A stretch of 64,000 bases of DNA. It comes from Arthrobacter sp. Bi26. GTDB taxonomy: Bacteria; Actinomycetota; Actinomycetes; Actinomycetales; Micrococcaceae. A program made the translations under genes and the position numbers. Positions 1 to 8,648 of the stretch are shown piece by piece; positions within the stretch are counted from its first letter, which is position 1; every line of letters begins with the position of its first letter. The stretch spans positions 1-64,000 of the forward strand of contig NZ_CAKKMF010000002.1 of NCBI RefSeq assembly GCF_918697925.1. Reading direction: 5' to 3'. The notes under the pieces were generated by a model. It did no database searches. It was not told the DNA's origin and worked only from the letters and a program-made list of their open reading frames with translations.

Positions 1-861
1 GCCGAGCCCGATCCCCTGCCCGCCCGAAGGAGCATGGATGTGCGCGGCATCCCCGGCCAGCAGCACGCGGCCGCTGCGGTAGGCCGCGGCCTGCCGCGTG
101 GCGTCGGTGAACCGCGAGATCCACGTCGGAGTGTGCACCCCGAAATCCGTGTCATAGACCTCGGTCAGCGCCTTGCGGAGGTCAGCCAGGGTGGGCTCGG
201 CAGCCGGTCCAAGCTGCTTCTCGGTCACCACCACCCGCGTGGTTCGTCCGTCCTCCATCAGGTGCAGCCCGTGGATCCCCACCTCGTCGATGCGGATGCC
301 TGCCGGCGTCTCCTCTGTCACCTCCACTTCGGCGATCAGGCTGCTCCTCGTCGCATCCCAGCCGGGGAACTCGATGCCGGCTGCCTTGCGGACAGCACTT
401 CGCCCGCCGTCGGCACCCACCAGGTACAGCGCGCGCATCGGCCCGCCGTCGGCGAGATGCACGTCGACCCCGCTGTCGTCCTGGGTAAAGCCGGCGACCT
501 CGAGCCCCCGTTGGACCGGCACACCCAGCTCCTCGATCCAGCCAGCCAGGATCCGCTCAATATGGTTCTGCCACAGGCCGAGCGTGTAAGGGTGCCGTGT
601 AGGAAAGTCGCTCACGTCCAGGGTTGTTTTCCCGAAGAACGCCGCCTGGACGGGCTTGCCCTCGGCGAGGAACCGGTCGGCAATCCCGCGCTGATCGAGG
701 ATTTCGATCGTCCGCGAGTGGAACCCGCCCGCACGCGAGCCCACCAGCTCCGGCGTCGAGCGGCGCTCCACAATGGCCGCATCCACCCCCGCCAGCGTCA
801 GCTCACCGGCCAGCATCATCCCAGTCGGACCGCCTCCGGCAACGATCACATCAACGATCAC
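1..861 (-). CDS. FAD-dependent aromatic monooxygenase (PheA/TfdB-like), C-terminus cut by window edge
   Basis: The frame runs leftward off the window, so only the first 287 residues are visible. It opens with a Rossmann FAD site (VIVAGGGPTGMMLAGEL, about residues 6-22), has a typical DG motif (YLVGADGGRSAVRKAAG) and ends at the edge in GDAAHIHAPSGGQGIG, the second FAD-binding motif of class A flavoprotein hydroxylases. These enzymes use NAD(P)H and oxygen to hydroxylate phenols, polyketides or antibiotics in the cytoplasm; the substrate cannot be told here. The GTG start at 861 is chosen because a GGAGAGG-like ribosome site lies just upstream and the dinucleotide fold begins immediately after it. 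Confidence 0.85.
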   Translation of the reverse strand, partial: MIVDVIVAGGGPTGMMLAGELTLAGVDAAIVERRSTPELVGSRAGGFHSRTIEILDQRGIADRFLAEGKPVQAAFFGKTTLDVSDFPTRHPYTLGLWQNHIERILAGWIEELGVPVQRGLEVAGFTQDDSGVDVHLADGGPMRALYLVGADGGRSAVRKAAGIEFPGWDATRSSLIAEVEVTEETPAGIRIDEVGIHGLHLMEDGRTTRVVVTEKQLGPAAEPTLADLRKALTEVYDTDFGVHTPTWISRFTDATRQAAAYRSGRVLLAGDAAHIHAPSGGQGIGLG

Positions 862-948
862 AATCCCCACCTCTCCAAGCCGACAAGCACGGCGATGCCG
901 GCCTGAGCCCGACGCCGGCACGGAACGTCAACTGGTCAGTACTCACCC

Positions 949-1071
949 TTAATCACGAAGTAGGAGCCGCGGATAGCGCCCGTTGGCGCGCAACCCGGCC
1001 AGCGCCTCGGCGACCGGAGAGCATTCCAAGCCGACAGTAGAAACGCTCTCGAAGTCAGCGATGTACGGCAT
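949..1071 (-). CDS. Possible 40-residue ORF or remnant upstream of the monooxygenase
   Basis: An ATG preceded by TGGAGGGC opens a 40-codon frame (starting MPYIADFESV, ending RANGRYPRLLLRD) in the same direction as the monooxygenase and 87 bases upstream of it. The good ribosome site argues for translation. The short length and the abrupt C-terminus also fit a decayed fragment of a larger oxidoreductase. I do not recognise the family. The rest of the 862-1197 interval shows no gene. Confidence 0.3.
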   Translation of the reverse strand: MPYIADFESVSTVGLECSPVAEALAGLRANGRYPRLLLRD

Positions 1072-1197
1072 GCGCCCTCCAGGTCAGATGTGCTGGGACC
1101 AACGATAGTAGAAATGCCTCTTCGATTCGGCACCTCAATAAGCCGGCCAGAACAGTCGATCGGTCTTTTGTCGGCCCGTCCGGCTACACTGAATGTA

Positions 1198-1213
1198 TCG
1201 AACATATATTCGA
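1198..1213. promoter_or_regulatory. LexA (SOS) box upstream of umuD
   Basis: The site reads TCGAACATATATTCGA. It matches the actinobacterial SOS box TCGAAC-N4-GTTCGA at all but one position and ends 13 bases before the umuD start. LexA binding here would couple the umuDC operon to DNA damage. Confidence 0.85.
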
Positions 1214-1226
1214 ATAAAGGTGTGTT

Positions 1227-1658
1227 GTGGGCGTTGTTGTCGGTCCCCGTGTGATAGATGCGGGCATGTCGTTGTTGTCGGTGCTGATCTCTCCGGTCCC
1301 TGTTGCGGCCGGGTATCCGTCGCCGGCGCAGGACTACTTTGATGGCCGGATTGACCTGAACGAGCACCTGATCAAGGACATCACCAGCACGTACGTCGTG
1401 CGGGTGTCCGGGGACTCGATGGAGGGCGCCGGCATCAGCGACGGCGATGAACTGATCGTGAACCGGGCCCTGGAACCCAAAGACGGGTCCGTGGTCATCG
1501 CTGTCCTGGACGGGGAGCTGACCATCAAGCGGCTGCGGATCACGGCCACCGGCGTCGTGCTGCAGGCGGAGAACCCGGCGTACCCGGATATCCGGGTCCC
1601 GTCGGTCTCGGATCTGGTCATCTGGGGCGTCGCGACCCGGTGCCTGCACCATGTCTGA
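1227..1658 (+). CDS. umuD: UmuD-like S24 autoprotease, SOS mutagenesis subunit
   Basis: 143-residue protein of the LexA/UmuD S24 family. The self-cleavage site is probably A28-G29 (VAAGYPSP). The catalytic serine lies in GDSMEGAGI (S64) and the lysine in LTIKRL (K101); their spacing of 37 equals that of E. coli UmuD. After RecA-stimulated cleavage UmuD would activate the partner UmuC for translesion synthesis. The GTG start at 1227 has AAAGG six bases upstream; an internal ATG at 1266 is possible but would lie very close to the cleavage site. It is the first gene of an operon with umuC (8-base gap) behind a LexA box. A LexA paralogue is excluded because no DNA-binding domain is present. Confidence 0.92.
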   Translation: MGVVVGPRVIDAGMSLLSVLISPVPVAAGYPSPAQDYFDGRIDLNEHLIKDITSTYVVRVSGDSMEGAGISDGDELIVNRALEPKDGSVVIAVLDGELTIKRLRITATGVVLQAENPAYPDIRVPSVSDLVIWGVATRCLHHV

Positions 1659-1666
1659 GGCCAGCC

Positions 1667-2965
1667 ATGTCTAAACCGGCCACGATGCGGCGGATGCCGC
1701 AGATCGCGCACGTGGATGTGAACTGCTTCTATGCGTCGGCCGAGCGGGCGTTCGACCCGTCCCTGGAGGGCCGGCCCGTCGTCGTCCTCTCCAACAACGA
1801 CGGCTGCGCCGTCACCCGGTCCCCGGAAGCCAAGGCCCTCGGCATCCCCCTGGGCGAGCCATGGTTCAAACTCGCCCCGCGGGCCAAGGAGTGGGGACTC
1901 GTTGCCCTCTCCAGCAACTACGAGCTCTACGGCGACATCAGCGCCCGCGTGATGGAACTGCTCGGCCGCTACTCGGCCTGGCTGGAGGTCTACAGCATCG
2001 ACGAGGCCTTCCTCGGCGTCAAAGGCACCCCGGAGGAACTCCTGGCTCTCGGCCGGACCATGAAGACCGCCGTGCGCCGCAACGTCGGGGTACCGGTCTG
2101 CGTCGGGATCGCCGGGACCAAGACCCTGGCGAAACTGGCCAACAAATGGGCCAAGAACAACCCGGCCTTCGCCGGCGTCTGCCACTGGGACTCCGTGGCC
2201 GCCGCAGACAGGGAATCACTGATGCGCCGCCTGTCCGTGATTGAGATCTGGGGTGTCGCCACGCGGCTGACCAAACGCCTCAACGGCCTCGGCATCCAGT
2301 CCATCCTGGATCTGTCCCGGGCCGATCCGGTCATGATCCGGGACCGATTCTCCGTGGTCATGATGCGCACCGTCCTTGAACTGCAGGGAACCCCGTGCAT
2401 CCCAATGGAGGAAGAACGGATCGGGCGGGACCAGCTCATCTTCTCCCGCTCCTTCGCCACCCCCATCACCACCGCGGCAGGGATGCGGCAGGTCCTGAGC
2501 GTTTACGGCCAACAGGCCTCAGCGCGGCTGGCCAAACACGGACTGCAGGCCAAGGTCCTCACCGCGTTCGCCGGCACCTCACACTTCAACCCGAAAGACA
2601 CCTCCTACCCCTCGGTCTGCGTGCCGCTGCCGATGCCCACCGCGGACCCGGTCCTGCTCACAGGGGCTGCCCACGCACTCCTCCCCCACATCAACGAGGG
2701 CATCAGGTACGCCAGGGCCGGCATCATGGTCACCGATCTGCGGCCCACCGGCAACCAGGCACCCCTGGCCCTGTTCGAAAACCCGCACGAGGAACGCCGC
2801 GTCGGAGCCCTCATGGAAGATGTGACCCGCCGGTATGGGCGCGGCTCCATCGGCCTGGGCCACGCCGGCATCCGGGGCGGGCCGGACTGGACCATGAAGC
2901 GGGACATGCTCTCCCCCCGCTACACCACCCACTGGGACGAACTCCCCCTCGTCAAAGCCGCCTAA
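1667..2965 (+). CDS. umuC: Y-family DNA polymerase V catalytic subunit UmuC
   Basis: 432-residue translesion polymerase. The palm carries [10 protein letters not shown] (metal ligand D17) and YSIDEAF (D112, E113), followed by thumb and little-finger regions. The last about 50 residues ([14 protein letters not shown] to [11 protein letters not shown]) are the DUF4113 tail typical of UmuC and absent from DinB. I chose the ATG at 1667, just after the umuD stop, with GAGG upstream; a GTG-type start at 1640 would overlap umuD and add unconserved residues. It works with processed UmuD to bypass DNA lesions and is expected to be SOS-induced from the shared promoter. Confidence 0.93.
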   Translation: MSKPATMRRMPQIAHVDVNCFYASAERAFDPSLEGRPVVVLSNNDGCAVTRSPEAKALGIPLGEPWFKLAPRAKEWGLVALSSNYELYGDISARVMELLGRYSAWLEVYSIDEAFLGVKGTPEELLALGRTMKTAVRRNVGVPVCVGIAGTKTLAKLANKWAKNNPAFAGVCHWDSVAAADRESLMRRLSVIEIWGVATRLTKRLNGLGIQSILDLSRADPVMIRDRFSVVMMRTVLELQGTPCIPMEEERIGRDQLIFSRSFATPITTAAGMRQVLSVYGQQASARLAKHGLQAKVLTAFAGTSHFNPKDTSYPSVCVPLPMPTADPVLLTGAAHALLPHINEGIRYARAGIMVTDLRPTGNQAPLALFENPHEERRVGALMEDVTRRYGRGSIGLGHAGIRGGPDWTMKRDMLSPRYTTHWDELPLVKAA

Positions 2966-3007
2966 ACCCAACACACGCCCGCACCGCCGCACCACGAAAG
3001 AACACCC

Positions 3008-3328
3008 ATGACCCTCGCGCCCGTTGCCCCCACCCAGACCCACGACCTGCAGGTCCGCACCGACCCGGCGGGCAAACCCCTTGCCATCCGGCACGACGGA
3101 CGGATCTGGGTTGTCGATCCCGGCACGGAGTCCCAGCACTGGTTCGAAAGCGACTCCCGGCAGGACACCGGGCGCACTGCCGCCGTGGGCAGCGGCGGCC
3201 TGGTCAGCGTCGAATACTGGCGCGTGCAGGTCCGCCTCGGCTCCAACTCCCCGCTGCGGACCGTCACTCTGCGCCGTGAACAGCCCTCCCCCGGGTGGTT
3301 CCTGGAACACGTCAGTGACGGCAGCTAG
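3008..3328 (+). CDS. Small DUF6504-like protein in the umuDC operon
   Basis: 106 residues, 42 bases after umuC and in the same direction. The pattern PLAIRHDGRIWVVDP, then VEYWRVQVRL, then a closing WFLEHVSD resembles the small beta-rich proteins annotated as DUF6504 that often sit next to Y-family polymerases and ImuB in actinobacteria. The role is unknown; linkage suggests an accessory part in damage tolerance. The family match is by eye only. Nothing indicates secretion or membrane insertion. Confidence 0.6.
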   Translation: MTLAPVAPTQTHDLQVRTDPAGKPLAIRHDGRIWVVDPGTESQHWFESDSRQDTGRTAAVGSGGLVSVEYWRVQVRLGSNSPLRTVTLRREQPSPGWFLEHVSDGS

Positions 3329-3334
3329 GCAACA

Positions 3335-3715
3335 GTGCCAACTAACTGTCAACGAATCAGCGATCAAACATGGGAGGGGATCAGAAAAGAATTCACGCTG
3401 CCGGCCCTGGACCAGGTCCGCCGCCGCCTCTCCGAGCTCATGGAAGACCCGGAGCCGGTGATGCAGCAGCTGGTCCGGGTCTTCATCGACGACGGCACCT
3501 TCTGCCCCGGATTCCAGTTCCTCCCCGGTGGACAACTCCGCCCGCCGGTCGTTGAGCTCTTTCAGCGTGCGCTGGAGCTGCAGATCCCGCACAACTACTT
3601 CACGGTCTGGATGGTCACTCCGTCCCGGGACCTTGCCGGCTCCCGCCCGGTCGACCTGCTGAAGAACAGCCGCGCCCCTCTGCTGCGCACGTTGGAATCC
3701 TACCGGTGGCGCTAG
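3335..3715 (+). CDS. Unknown small protein with MbcA/ParS-like C-terminus, umuDC operon
   Basis: 126 residues from a GTG six bases after the preceding stop, so probably cotranscribed with umuDC. The C-terminus (FTVWMVTPSRDLAGSRPVDLL) resembles the toxin-binding segment of Xre/MbcA/ParS antitoxins (DUF2384: W-x-TP-N-x-L-x-G-x-P-x-LL). No RES-domain toxin follows: the next gene is a GNAT enzyme 133 bases away. The N-terminal half (PALDQVRRRLSELMEDPEPV) is helical. It may be an orphan antitoxin-like regulator or a damage-response protein; I cannot decide. Confidence 0.55.
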   Translation: MPTNCQRISDQTWEGIRKEFTLPALDQVRRRLSELMEDPEPVMQQLVRVFIDDGTFCPGFQFLPGGQLRPPVVELFQRALELQIPHNYFTVWMVTPSRDLAGSRPVDLLKNSRAPLLRTLESYRWR

Positions 3716-3848
3716 AAGGCTCTTGACCGCACTGCCAGGAATCCCAGACGGTGTAGTTCCCGGTATCGGTGGTGATGTCCCAGAGAAGAACTGCCCCGAC
3801 CGCCCCGACCGGTGTGGCGGGTCTTCCCCACGGTGCGAGAATGTCTGC

Positions 3849-4427
3849 ATGCTCACCTTCCTGGAGACTGAACGCCTTCTGCTCCGGCAGTTCACCGCCG
3901 ACGATGCGGAGCTACTCGTGGAACTGGACAGCGATCCGGGCGTGATGCGGTACATCACCGGCGGTATCCCCACCTCCCGGGGCGAAATAGAAGGCGACTT
4001 CCTCCCGGCCTTCCTCGACTACTACCGGCGCTTTCCCGGCTACGGGTTCTGGGCCGCGCTCGAGAAGACGACCGGGGAATTCCTTGGCTGGTTCCACTTC
4101 CGGCCAAGCCCCGACGATCCACAAGATCAGCCGGAACTGGGCTACCGGCTGCGCCGCGCGGCCTGGGGAAAGGGCCACGCGACAGAGGGATCGCGGGCGC
4201 TGATCGCTAAAGGCTTCACCGAGTTCAGGGTGCAACGGGTTGTAGCCTCGGCCATGGCAGCCAACACGGCCTCCCGAAGGGTGATGGAGAAATCCGGGAT
4301 GCGCCTCGTGCGGGCTTTCGTCGGCGACTGGCCGGGGTCCGTTCCGGGAGAAGAGCACGGCTACGTCGAGTACGCGATCACCCGAGATGAATGGGAGGCT
4401 GACGATTCCCGCCTTCGTCCCCAGTGA
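3849..4427 (+). CDS. GNAT-family N-acetyltransferase (RimJ/RimL type)
   Basis: 192 residues beginning MLTFLETERLLLRQFTADDA, the usual opening of RimJ/RimL-like acetyltransferases. The acetyl-CoA-binding segment is seen in LGYRLRRAAWGKGHATEG, and the conserved ANTASRRVMEKSGMR follows. Such enzymes acetylate protein N-termini or small amines using acetyl-CoA. The ATG at 3849 is preferred because homology begins there; the frame extends 42 codons upstream without family features. It stands alone behind a 133-base gap. The 269 bases after it (4428-4696) show no convincing gene. Confidence 0.85.
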   Translation: MLTFLETERLLLRQFTADDAELLVELDSDPGVMRYITGGIPTSRGEIEGDFLPAFLDYYRRFPGYGFWAALEKTTGEFLGWFHFRPSPDDPQDQPELGYRLRRAAWGKGHATEGSRALIAKGFTEFRVQRVVASAMAANTASRRVMEKSGMRLVRAFVGDWPGSVPGEEHGYVEYAITRDEWEADDSRLRPQ

Positions 4428-4696
4428 CCCGCCGGTATCAGCCGGCCGCACGTAAGACATTGCTGAGGTGCACCGCAGCGAGGTCCGCGATCGACTCTGA
4501 GGAGATTCCACAAGGCCGGACCAGCGCAAACGTCGCAGCGGCGAGGGCCGCGAGGTCGGGCAGGGCTGCGGCGCGGCCAGGGCGACCCGACGGCGGCCCT
4601 ACATGAGGGTTCCTTAATGCGCCCTTCATCTGGACTTCATGGTCTTAGTTCAAGCTGACAATCTCAAGTGGCACTTCCACCGCTGGAGCTGATCCC

Positions 4697-5794
4697 ATGA
4701 GTTGGTACCTGCCCGCCCCGCAATACGCCGACGAAGCTACAGGCACAACCTGGTGCGTCTGCCGGGCCTGGTTCGATAAGAGACCAGGCGACTACGTGCT
4801 GGAGGTCCTCAGCCAGGGCCGGACCCCCGCCCTCCGTGGAGCCTATCTGCGCCACGGGCGCTTTGAACTCGTGCCGCTGGACGATCCTGAACTGCCCGCA
4901 TTGCGGGCAGAAGCGCAGCAAGGCGAACTCATTGCGTATCGGCCCCACAGACGGGCGGTAGTCCGGGCGGAGGGCCGTTACATCAAGATCTTCCGGCCAG
5001 GGCAGGCCATCGCATCCGCCGAACGCTGCGCACACGTGGACATTCTCCTGGACGCCGCCGGTACCTTCACGACCCCCAGGATCCTTCGCAGCTCCGAGGA
5101 TGTCATCGTTTTCAGCACCGTCCCGGGACCGACCCTGAACGAGCTGGGCGAGAACGACTCCACGGCCAGCGACGAATCGTTCGCGTGGGCATGGGAGAAA
5201 TGGTCGCGCTCGTGGGTCGCTCAGCTGAGCGCCCCGCACGGCAGCGCCGCACGCAGCGTTCTGAACAGCCTGCCGCTCCGCTCAGCAGAGGTGAAAGCAG
5301 CGGATCTGTGGCGATCCGTGAACCGCTGGCTGCGCCACTTCGAAAGCGTGCCGGAAATGTCGCCTCAAGGAAGTGCCCTGCGGGCCGCGGCAGAGGATGT
5401 GACGACGAATTTGCTTCGGTCGGCCCCGGATCCGCTGGTGTGGTCCCATGGAGACCTGCACGGCAAGCAGATCATCGCAGTCGACGGCCGGTCCCCGCTC
5501 GGATTGCTGGATCTTGACAAAGGAGCCCAAGCCGAGGCGGCCCTCGATCTGGCCAATATGGACGTGCGCTTGGAGCTGCACCGGCGACGGAACCGCATGT
5601 CGTCGGCACGTTACCTTACGGCTCACAATCAGGTGTTGGCCGTAGCCGAGGAACTACATGTCAATCCAGACCGGTTCCATGCCTACATGGACGCGCTCTG
5701 GCTCCGTGAGGCATTGGTTCCGCTACCCGGGCGCCTAGTCATGGCCACTGCCGTTCTCGACGAACGGGCAAAGCATCAGACCACAAAGGCATAG
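4697..5794 (+). CDS. APH-fold phosphotransferase
   Basis: 365 residues of the aminoglycoside-phosphotransferase / choline-kinase fold. The catalytic loop is WSHGDLHGKQ (H251, D253) and the metal motif LLDLDKGAQ (D272, D274) follows. The usual loop asparagine (HxDxxxxN) is replaced by glutamine, which is uncommon. The N-terminal about 100 residues carry no known motif. It probably phosphorylates a small hydroxylated metabolite; there is no resistance-gene context. The start is set by GGAG about ten bases upstream of the ATG at 4697. It faces the ABC operon across a strong terminator. Confidence 0.8.
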   Translation: MSWYLPAPQYADEATGTTWCVCRAWFDKRPGDYVLEVLSQGRTPALRGAYLRHGRFELVPLDDPELPALRAEAQQGELIAYRPHRRAVVRAEGRYIKIFRPGQAIASAERCAHVDILLDAAGTFTTPRILRSSEDVIVFSTVPGPTLNELGENDSTASDESFAWAWEKWSRSWVAQLSAPHGSAARSVLNSLPLRSAEVKAADLWRSVNRWLRHFESVPEMSPQGSALRAAAEDVTTNLLRSAPDPLVWSHGDLHGKQIIAVDGRSPLGLLDLDKGAQAEAALDLANMDVRLELHRRRNRMSSARYLTAHNQVLAVAEELHVNPDRFHAYMDALWLREALVPLPGRLVMATAVLDERAKHQTTKA

Positions 5795-5851
5795 CTTCCA
5801 TCAGCTCCCTTGACGCCGCAACAAGCTGCCGGCCTCCACGTGTGAACAGAA

Positions 5852-5882
5852 CCGGCGGCCGCGATGGACTCGCGGCCGCCGG
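5852..5882. terminator. Bidirectional hairpin terminator between convergent genes
   Basis: Perfect 13-base arms, CCGGCGGCCGCGA and its complement, flank a TGGAC loop in the 111-base gap between the phosphotransferase and drrB-like stops. No T-run follows, as is common in actinobacteria. Confidence 0.8.
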
Positions 5883-5905
5883 CTGTAATCCGGTGGGACC
5901 TGGGC

Positions 5906-6742
5906 TCAGCGCACCGACTTCCGCTCGTAGATCGCCATCGACCAGGCGTACCCGGCGACCACGATCACCACGCACCATCCGACCGCGAGCGCCGGGCTCC
6001 AACCGAGCGGGGTGCCGAGCAGCAGCCCGCGGATGGCCTCGATGAACGGCGTGAACGGCTGGTACTGCGCGAACCACTGCAGCCACTCCGGCATCGACTC
6101 GGTCGGCACGAAACCGCTGCTGAGGAACGGCAGGAAGGTCAGCACGAGGGGCCAATTGCTGGCTGTCTCGACCGACTTCGCCTGCATGCCCATGGCGACG
6201 CCGAGCCAGCTGATCGCGTACGCGATCAGCACCAGCAGACCGGCGGCGGCGAACCACTCGACCGCTCCGGCCGTCGGGCGGAAGCCGATCAGCAGTCCGA
6301 CGCCGAGCACGAGCGCGACGGCGATGATCGCCTGGATGGTGTTGCCGAGCACGTGCCCGGCGAGCACCGCAGCCCGCGAGATCGCCATCGTGCGGAACCG
6401 CGCCGTGATGCCCTCGGTCATGTCCATCGCGACCGTCGTCGCGGTGCCGCCGGCGCTGCCCGCGATGGTCAGCAGCAGGATGCCCGGCATGATGTACGCG
6501 ACGTACGCTTCCCGCCCGCCGGCCGGATCCGCCCCGGGCAGGCCGGCACCGAGTGTGCCGCCGAACACGAACACGAAGAACAGCAGGATCACGACCGGCC
6601 CCACGATGGTGAACACCGACAGGCCCGGGTAGCGCACCATGTGCAGCAGGTTGCGGTGCAGCATCGTGATCGAGTCGGCGACGACGTGCGATTGTCGGCT
6701 GGTGCCCGGGGCCGTCTTGCGCTGGGCGGTGATGGTGGTCAT
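5906..6742 (-). CDS. ABC-2 type transporter permease (DrrB family)
   Basis: 278 residues with about six membrane spans: a first span at VFTIVGPVVILLFFVFVFG, a central ABC-2 region (YIMPGILLLTIAGS), a conserved LVLTFLPFLSSGFVPTE segment near residue 210, and a last span at LAVGWCVVIVVAGYAWS. DrrB-type permeases pair with DrrA ATPases to export drugs, lipids or peptides. Its start overlaps the stop of the ATPase gene by four bases (ATGA), so translation is coupled. It is the last gene of the RHH-DUF4097-DrrAB operon. The cargo is unknown. Confidence 0.92.
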   Translation of the reverse strand: MTTITAQRKTAPGTSRQSHVVADSITMLHRNLLHMVRYPGLSVFTIVGPVVILLFFVFVFGGTLGAGLPGADPAGGREAYVAYIMPGILLLTIAGSAGGTATTVAMDMTEGITARFRTMAISRAAVLAGHVLGNTIQAIIAVALVLGVGLLIGFRPTAGAVEWFAAAGLLVLIAYAISWLGVAMGMQAKSVETASNWPLVLTFLPFLSSGFVPTESMPEWLQWFAQYQPFTPFIEAIRGLLLGTPLGWSPALAVGWCVVIVVAGYAWSMAIYERKSVR

Positions 6743-7683
6743 GATGCTGTTCCCTTCAGGTCGGCCCGGCCGGTGAGCGCGAAGAACACGTCATCGAGGT
6801 CCGGGGTGTGGATGCTGAGGTCGTCGACCTCGACGTCGGCCGCATCGAGGCGGTCCAGCACGGTGCGCAGCGCGCCGACCCCGCCGTCGCTCGGCACGGT
6901 GAGCGCGAGCCCGGCGTCGTCGCGATCGGACTCGTCAAGCAGGCGGGAGGCGGTGTCGAGCGCCGCGGCATCCGCGAACCGGAGCCGGATGTGCCCGCCG
7001 GGCACCAGGCGCTTGAGCTCGTCCGGCGTCCCCTCGGCGACGATGCGGCCGCCGTCGAGCACCGCAATGCGGTCCGCGAGTTCGTCCGCTTCGTCGAGGT
7101 ACTGGGTGGTGAGTAGGACGGTGGTGCCGTCCGCGACGAGGCTGCGCACGATGTCCCACATGGTGTGGCGGCTGCGCGGGTCCAGGCCGGTGGTGGGCTC
7201 GTCGAGGAAGATCACGCTCGGTGTCGCGACGAGGGTCATCGCGAGGTCGAGGCGGCGCTGCATCCCGCCGGAGTAGGTGGCGAGCGGCTTGCGGGCGGCG
7301 TCGACGAGGTCGAACTGCTCGAGCAGCTCGACCACCCGGGTCTTCGAGCGCTTCGCCCCAAGGTGGCGCAGCCGCGCCATCAGCAGGAGGTTCTCCTCGC
7401 CGGTGAGCAGTTTGTCCACCGCGGAGAACTGGCCGGTGAGGCCGATCGCGGCGCGCACGCCGTCGTGGTCGCGCACGACGTCGCATCCGTTGACGAACGC
7501 TGTGCCGCCGTCGGGCCGCACGAGCGTGGACAGGATGTGCACAGTGGTCGTCTTCCCGGCGCCGTTCGGGCCGAGCAGCGCGGTGACGGTGCCGGCGTTG
7601 ACGGTGAGGTCGACGTTGTCGAGCACCACCTTTCCGCCGTAGGACTTCCGCAGCCCGTGGACTGCGATCGCTGGCGTGTTCAT
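6739..7683 (-). CDS. ABC transporter ATP-binding protein (DrrA family)
   Basis: 314 residues. Walker A is GPNGAGKTT, the Q-loop is TGQFSAVDKLLTGEENL, the signature is YSGGMQRRLD, Walker B is VIFLDEPTTGLD and the H-loop region is VLLTTQYLDEADEL. The C-terminal about 90 residues form the DrrA-type extension. It energises the adjacent ABC-2 permease. The ATG at 7683 has GAAGGGAA upstream, and homology starts at once (AIAVHGLRKSYGG). The open frame extends further upstream but only through DUF4097 coding sequence. Confidence 0.94.
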   Translation of the reverse strand: MNTPAIAVHGLRKSYGGKVVLDNVDLTVNAGTVTALLGPNGAGKTTTVHILSTLVRPDGGTAFVNGCDVVRDHDGVRAAIGLTGQFSAVDKLLTGEENLLLMARLRHLGAKRSKTRVVELLEQFDLVDAARKPLATYSGGMQRRLDLAMTLVATPSVIFLDEPTTGLDPRSRHTMWDIVRSLVADGTTVLLTTQYLDEADELADRIAVLDGGRIVAEGTPDELKRLVPGGHIRLRFADAAALDTASRLLDESDRDDAGLALTVPSDGGVGALRTVLDRLDAADVEVDDLSIHTPDLDDVFFALTGRADLKGTAS

Positions 7684-7715
7684 GAGTGTCGTTCCCTTCT
7701 GTTGGGTGCCCGGAT

Positions 7716-8561
7716 TCACCGCGCGCGATGGATGCTGATGTTGCCGTGCTGCGTGCGTGCACGTATTTCGACCGTCTGTTCCGACGCGTCGGGGGCGCCG
7801 TCGCCGTCGAGCTCGTTGCGCACGTGCCCTGCCTTCGAGGACAGGTCGAGCCAGGCGGGAACGCCGGGCCGCACGCCGATGGTGACCTGGCCGAAGCCGC
7901 TTTCGACTTGGATGGAACCGCTTGAGACCTCTCCCAGCTGGATGCTGCCGTAAGCGGTCTTCGCCGTAACGGAGCCGCGTGCCCTTGGGATCTCGAGGTC
8001 GCCGTAGGAGAGCTTCGCGTCGAGGTCGCCGCCGGAATCCCCGACCTGGATGGTGCCATGCGAGGCCTTGAGGATCGCGTCGCCGGTGACCGTGCCGATC
8101 CGGATCTGACCGTGGTCGGCCGTGATCTCGACCCCGCCTTCTGCGGTGCCCACGGTCGCGTTGCCGTGCGAGGCGCGCAGCCACAGGTCGCCGGTGGTGT
8201 CGACATCCACGGGGCCAAGCGAGCTCTTGATCCGGGTGGCGCCGAGGCGGCCGACGGTACGCAGGCCGCCGACCGCGATCTCGGCGGCGAGCCGCGACCC
8301 CGTCGGCAGCTCGACTTTCACATCGACCGACTCGGATGGGCCGATCCAGCTGAGGCGGGGCCGCGGGCCCGTGATGGTGAGCCGCTGGCCATCGACGTCG
8401 ACCCTGGTCTCCTCCGCGCCTCGGCGGTCGACCGCCTTCTCGGGGTTCGTCGGCAACACGGTCACCACCGTGTCGGCGCGGTCGCTGGCGAAGACATCGA
8501 TTGCGCCGACCTGCAGGTTGATGGCGAGGTCGATTGGGCCGGGGGTGTTGTAGGTGGGCAT
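7716..8561 (-). CDS. DUF4097 beta-strand-repeat protein
   Basis: 281 residues made almost entirely of short beta repeats of the form (I/V)-x-x-x-x-G-x-(I/V/L), for example DLWLRASHGNATVGTAEGG then EITADHGQIRIGTVTGD, which fits the DUF4097 beta-solenoid. There is no signal peptide or membrane span. A strong AGGGAGG site precedes the ATG at 8561. DUF4097 proteins often sit between a small regulator and a DrrAB-type transporter, as here, but their role is unknown. They may sense envelope stress or scaffold the transporter. Confidence 0.88.
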   Translation of the reverse strand: MPTYNTPGPIDLAINLQVGAIDVFASDRADTVVTVLPTNPEKAVDRRGAEETRVDVDGQRLTITGPRPRLSWIGPSESVDVKVELPTGSRLAAEIAVGGLRTVGRLGATRIKSSLGPVDVDTTGDLWLRASHGNATVGTAEGGVEITADHGQIRIGTVTGDAILKASHGTIQVGDSGGDLDAKLSYGDLEIPRARGSVTAKTAYGSIQLGEVSSGSIQVESGFGQVTIGVRPGVPAWLDLSSKAGHVRNELDGDGAPDASEQTVEIRARTQHGNISIHRAR

Positions 8562-8648
8562 ACTGACGCCTCCCTTTCTCTACGCGTGTTGATATGGCCC
8601 CGCGGGTCCGCGTGGCCGGGAAATGGTGAAGGTGGGTGGTTGAGCGGG

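Noticed and set aside
936..2185. Long leftward open frames (238 and 283 codons) across the umuD/umuC start
   Set aside because: They are antisense to umuD and umuC, which have clear motifs, and the frames show no family features. High-GC sequence gives long antisense frames by chance.
2579..3973. 464-codon leftward frame
   Set aside because: It is antisense to umuC and the two small genes, with glycine/valine-rich composition typical of antisense translation and no motif.
5864..7276. 470-codon rightward frame over the DrrAB genes
   Set aside because: It is antisense to strongly conserved ABC genes and Arg/His/Asp-rich without any domain.
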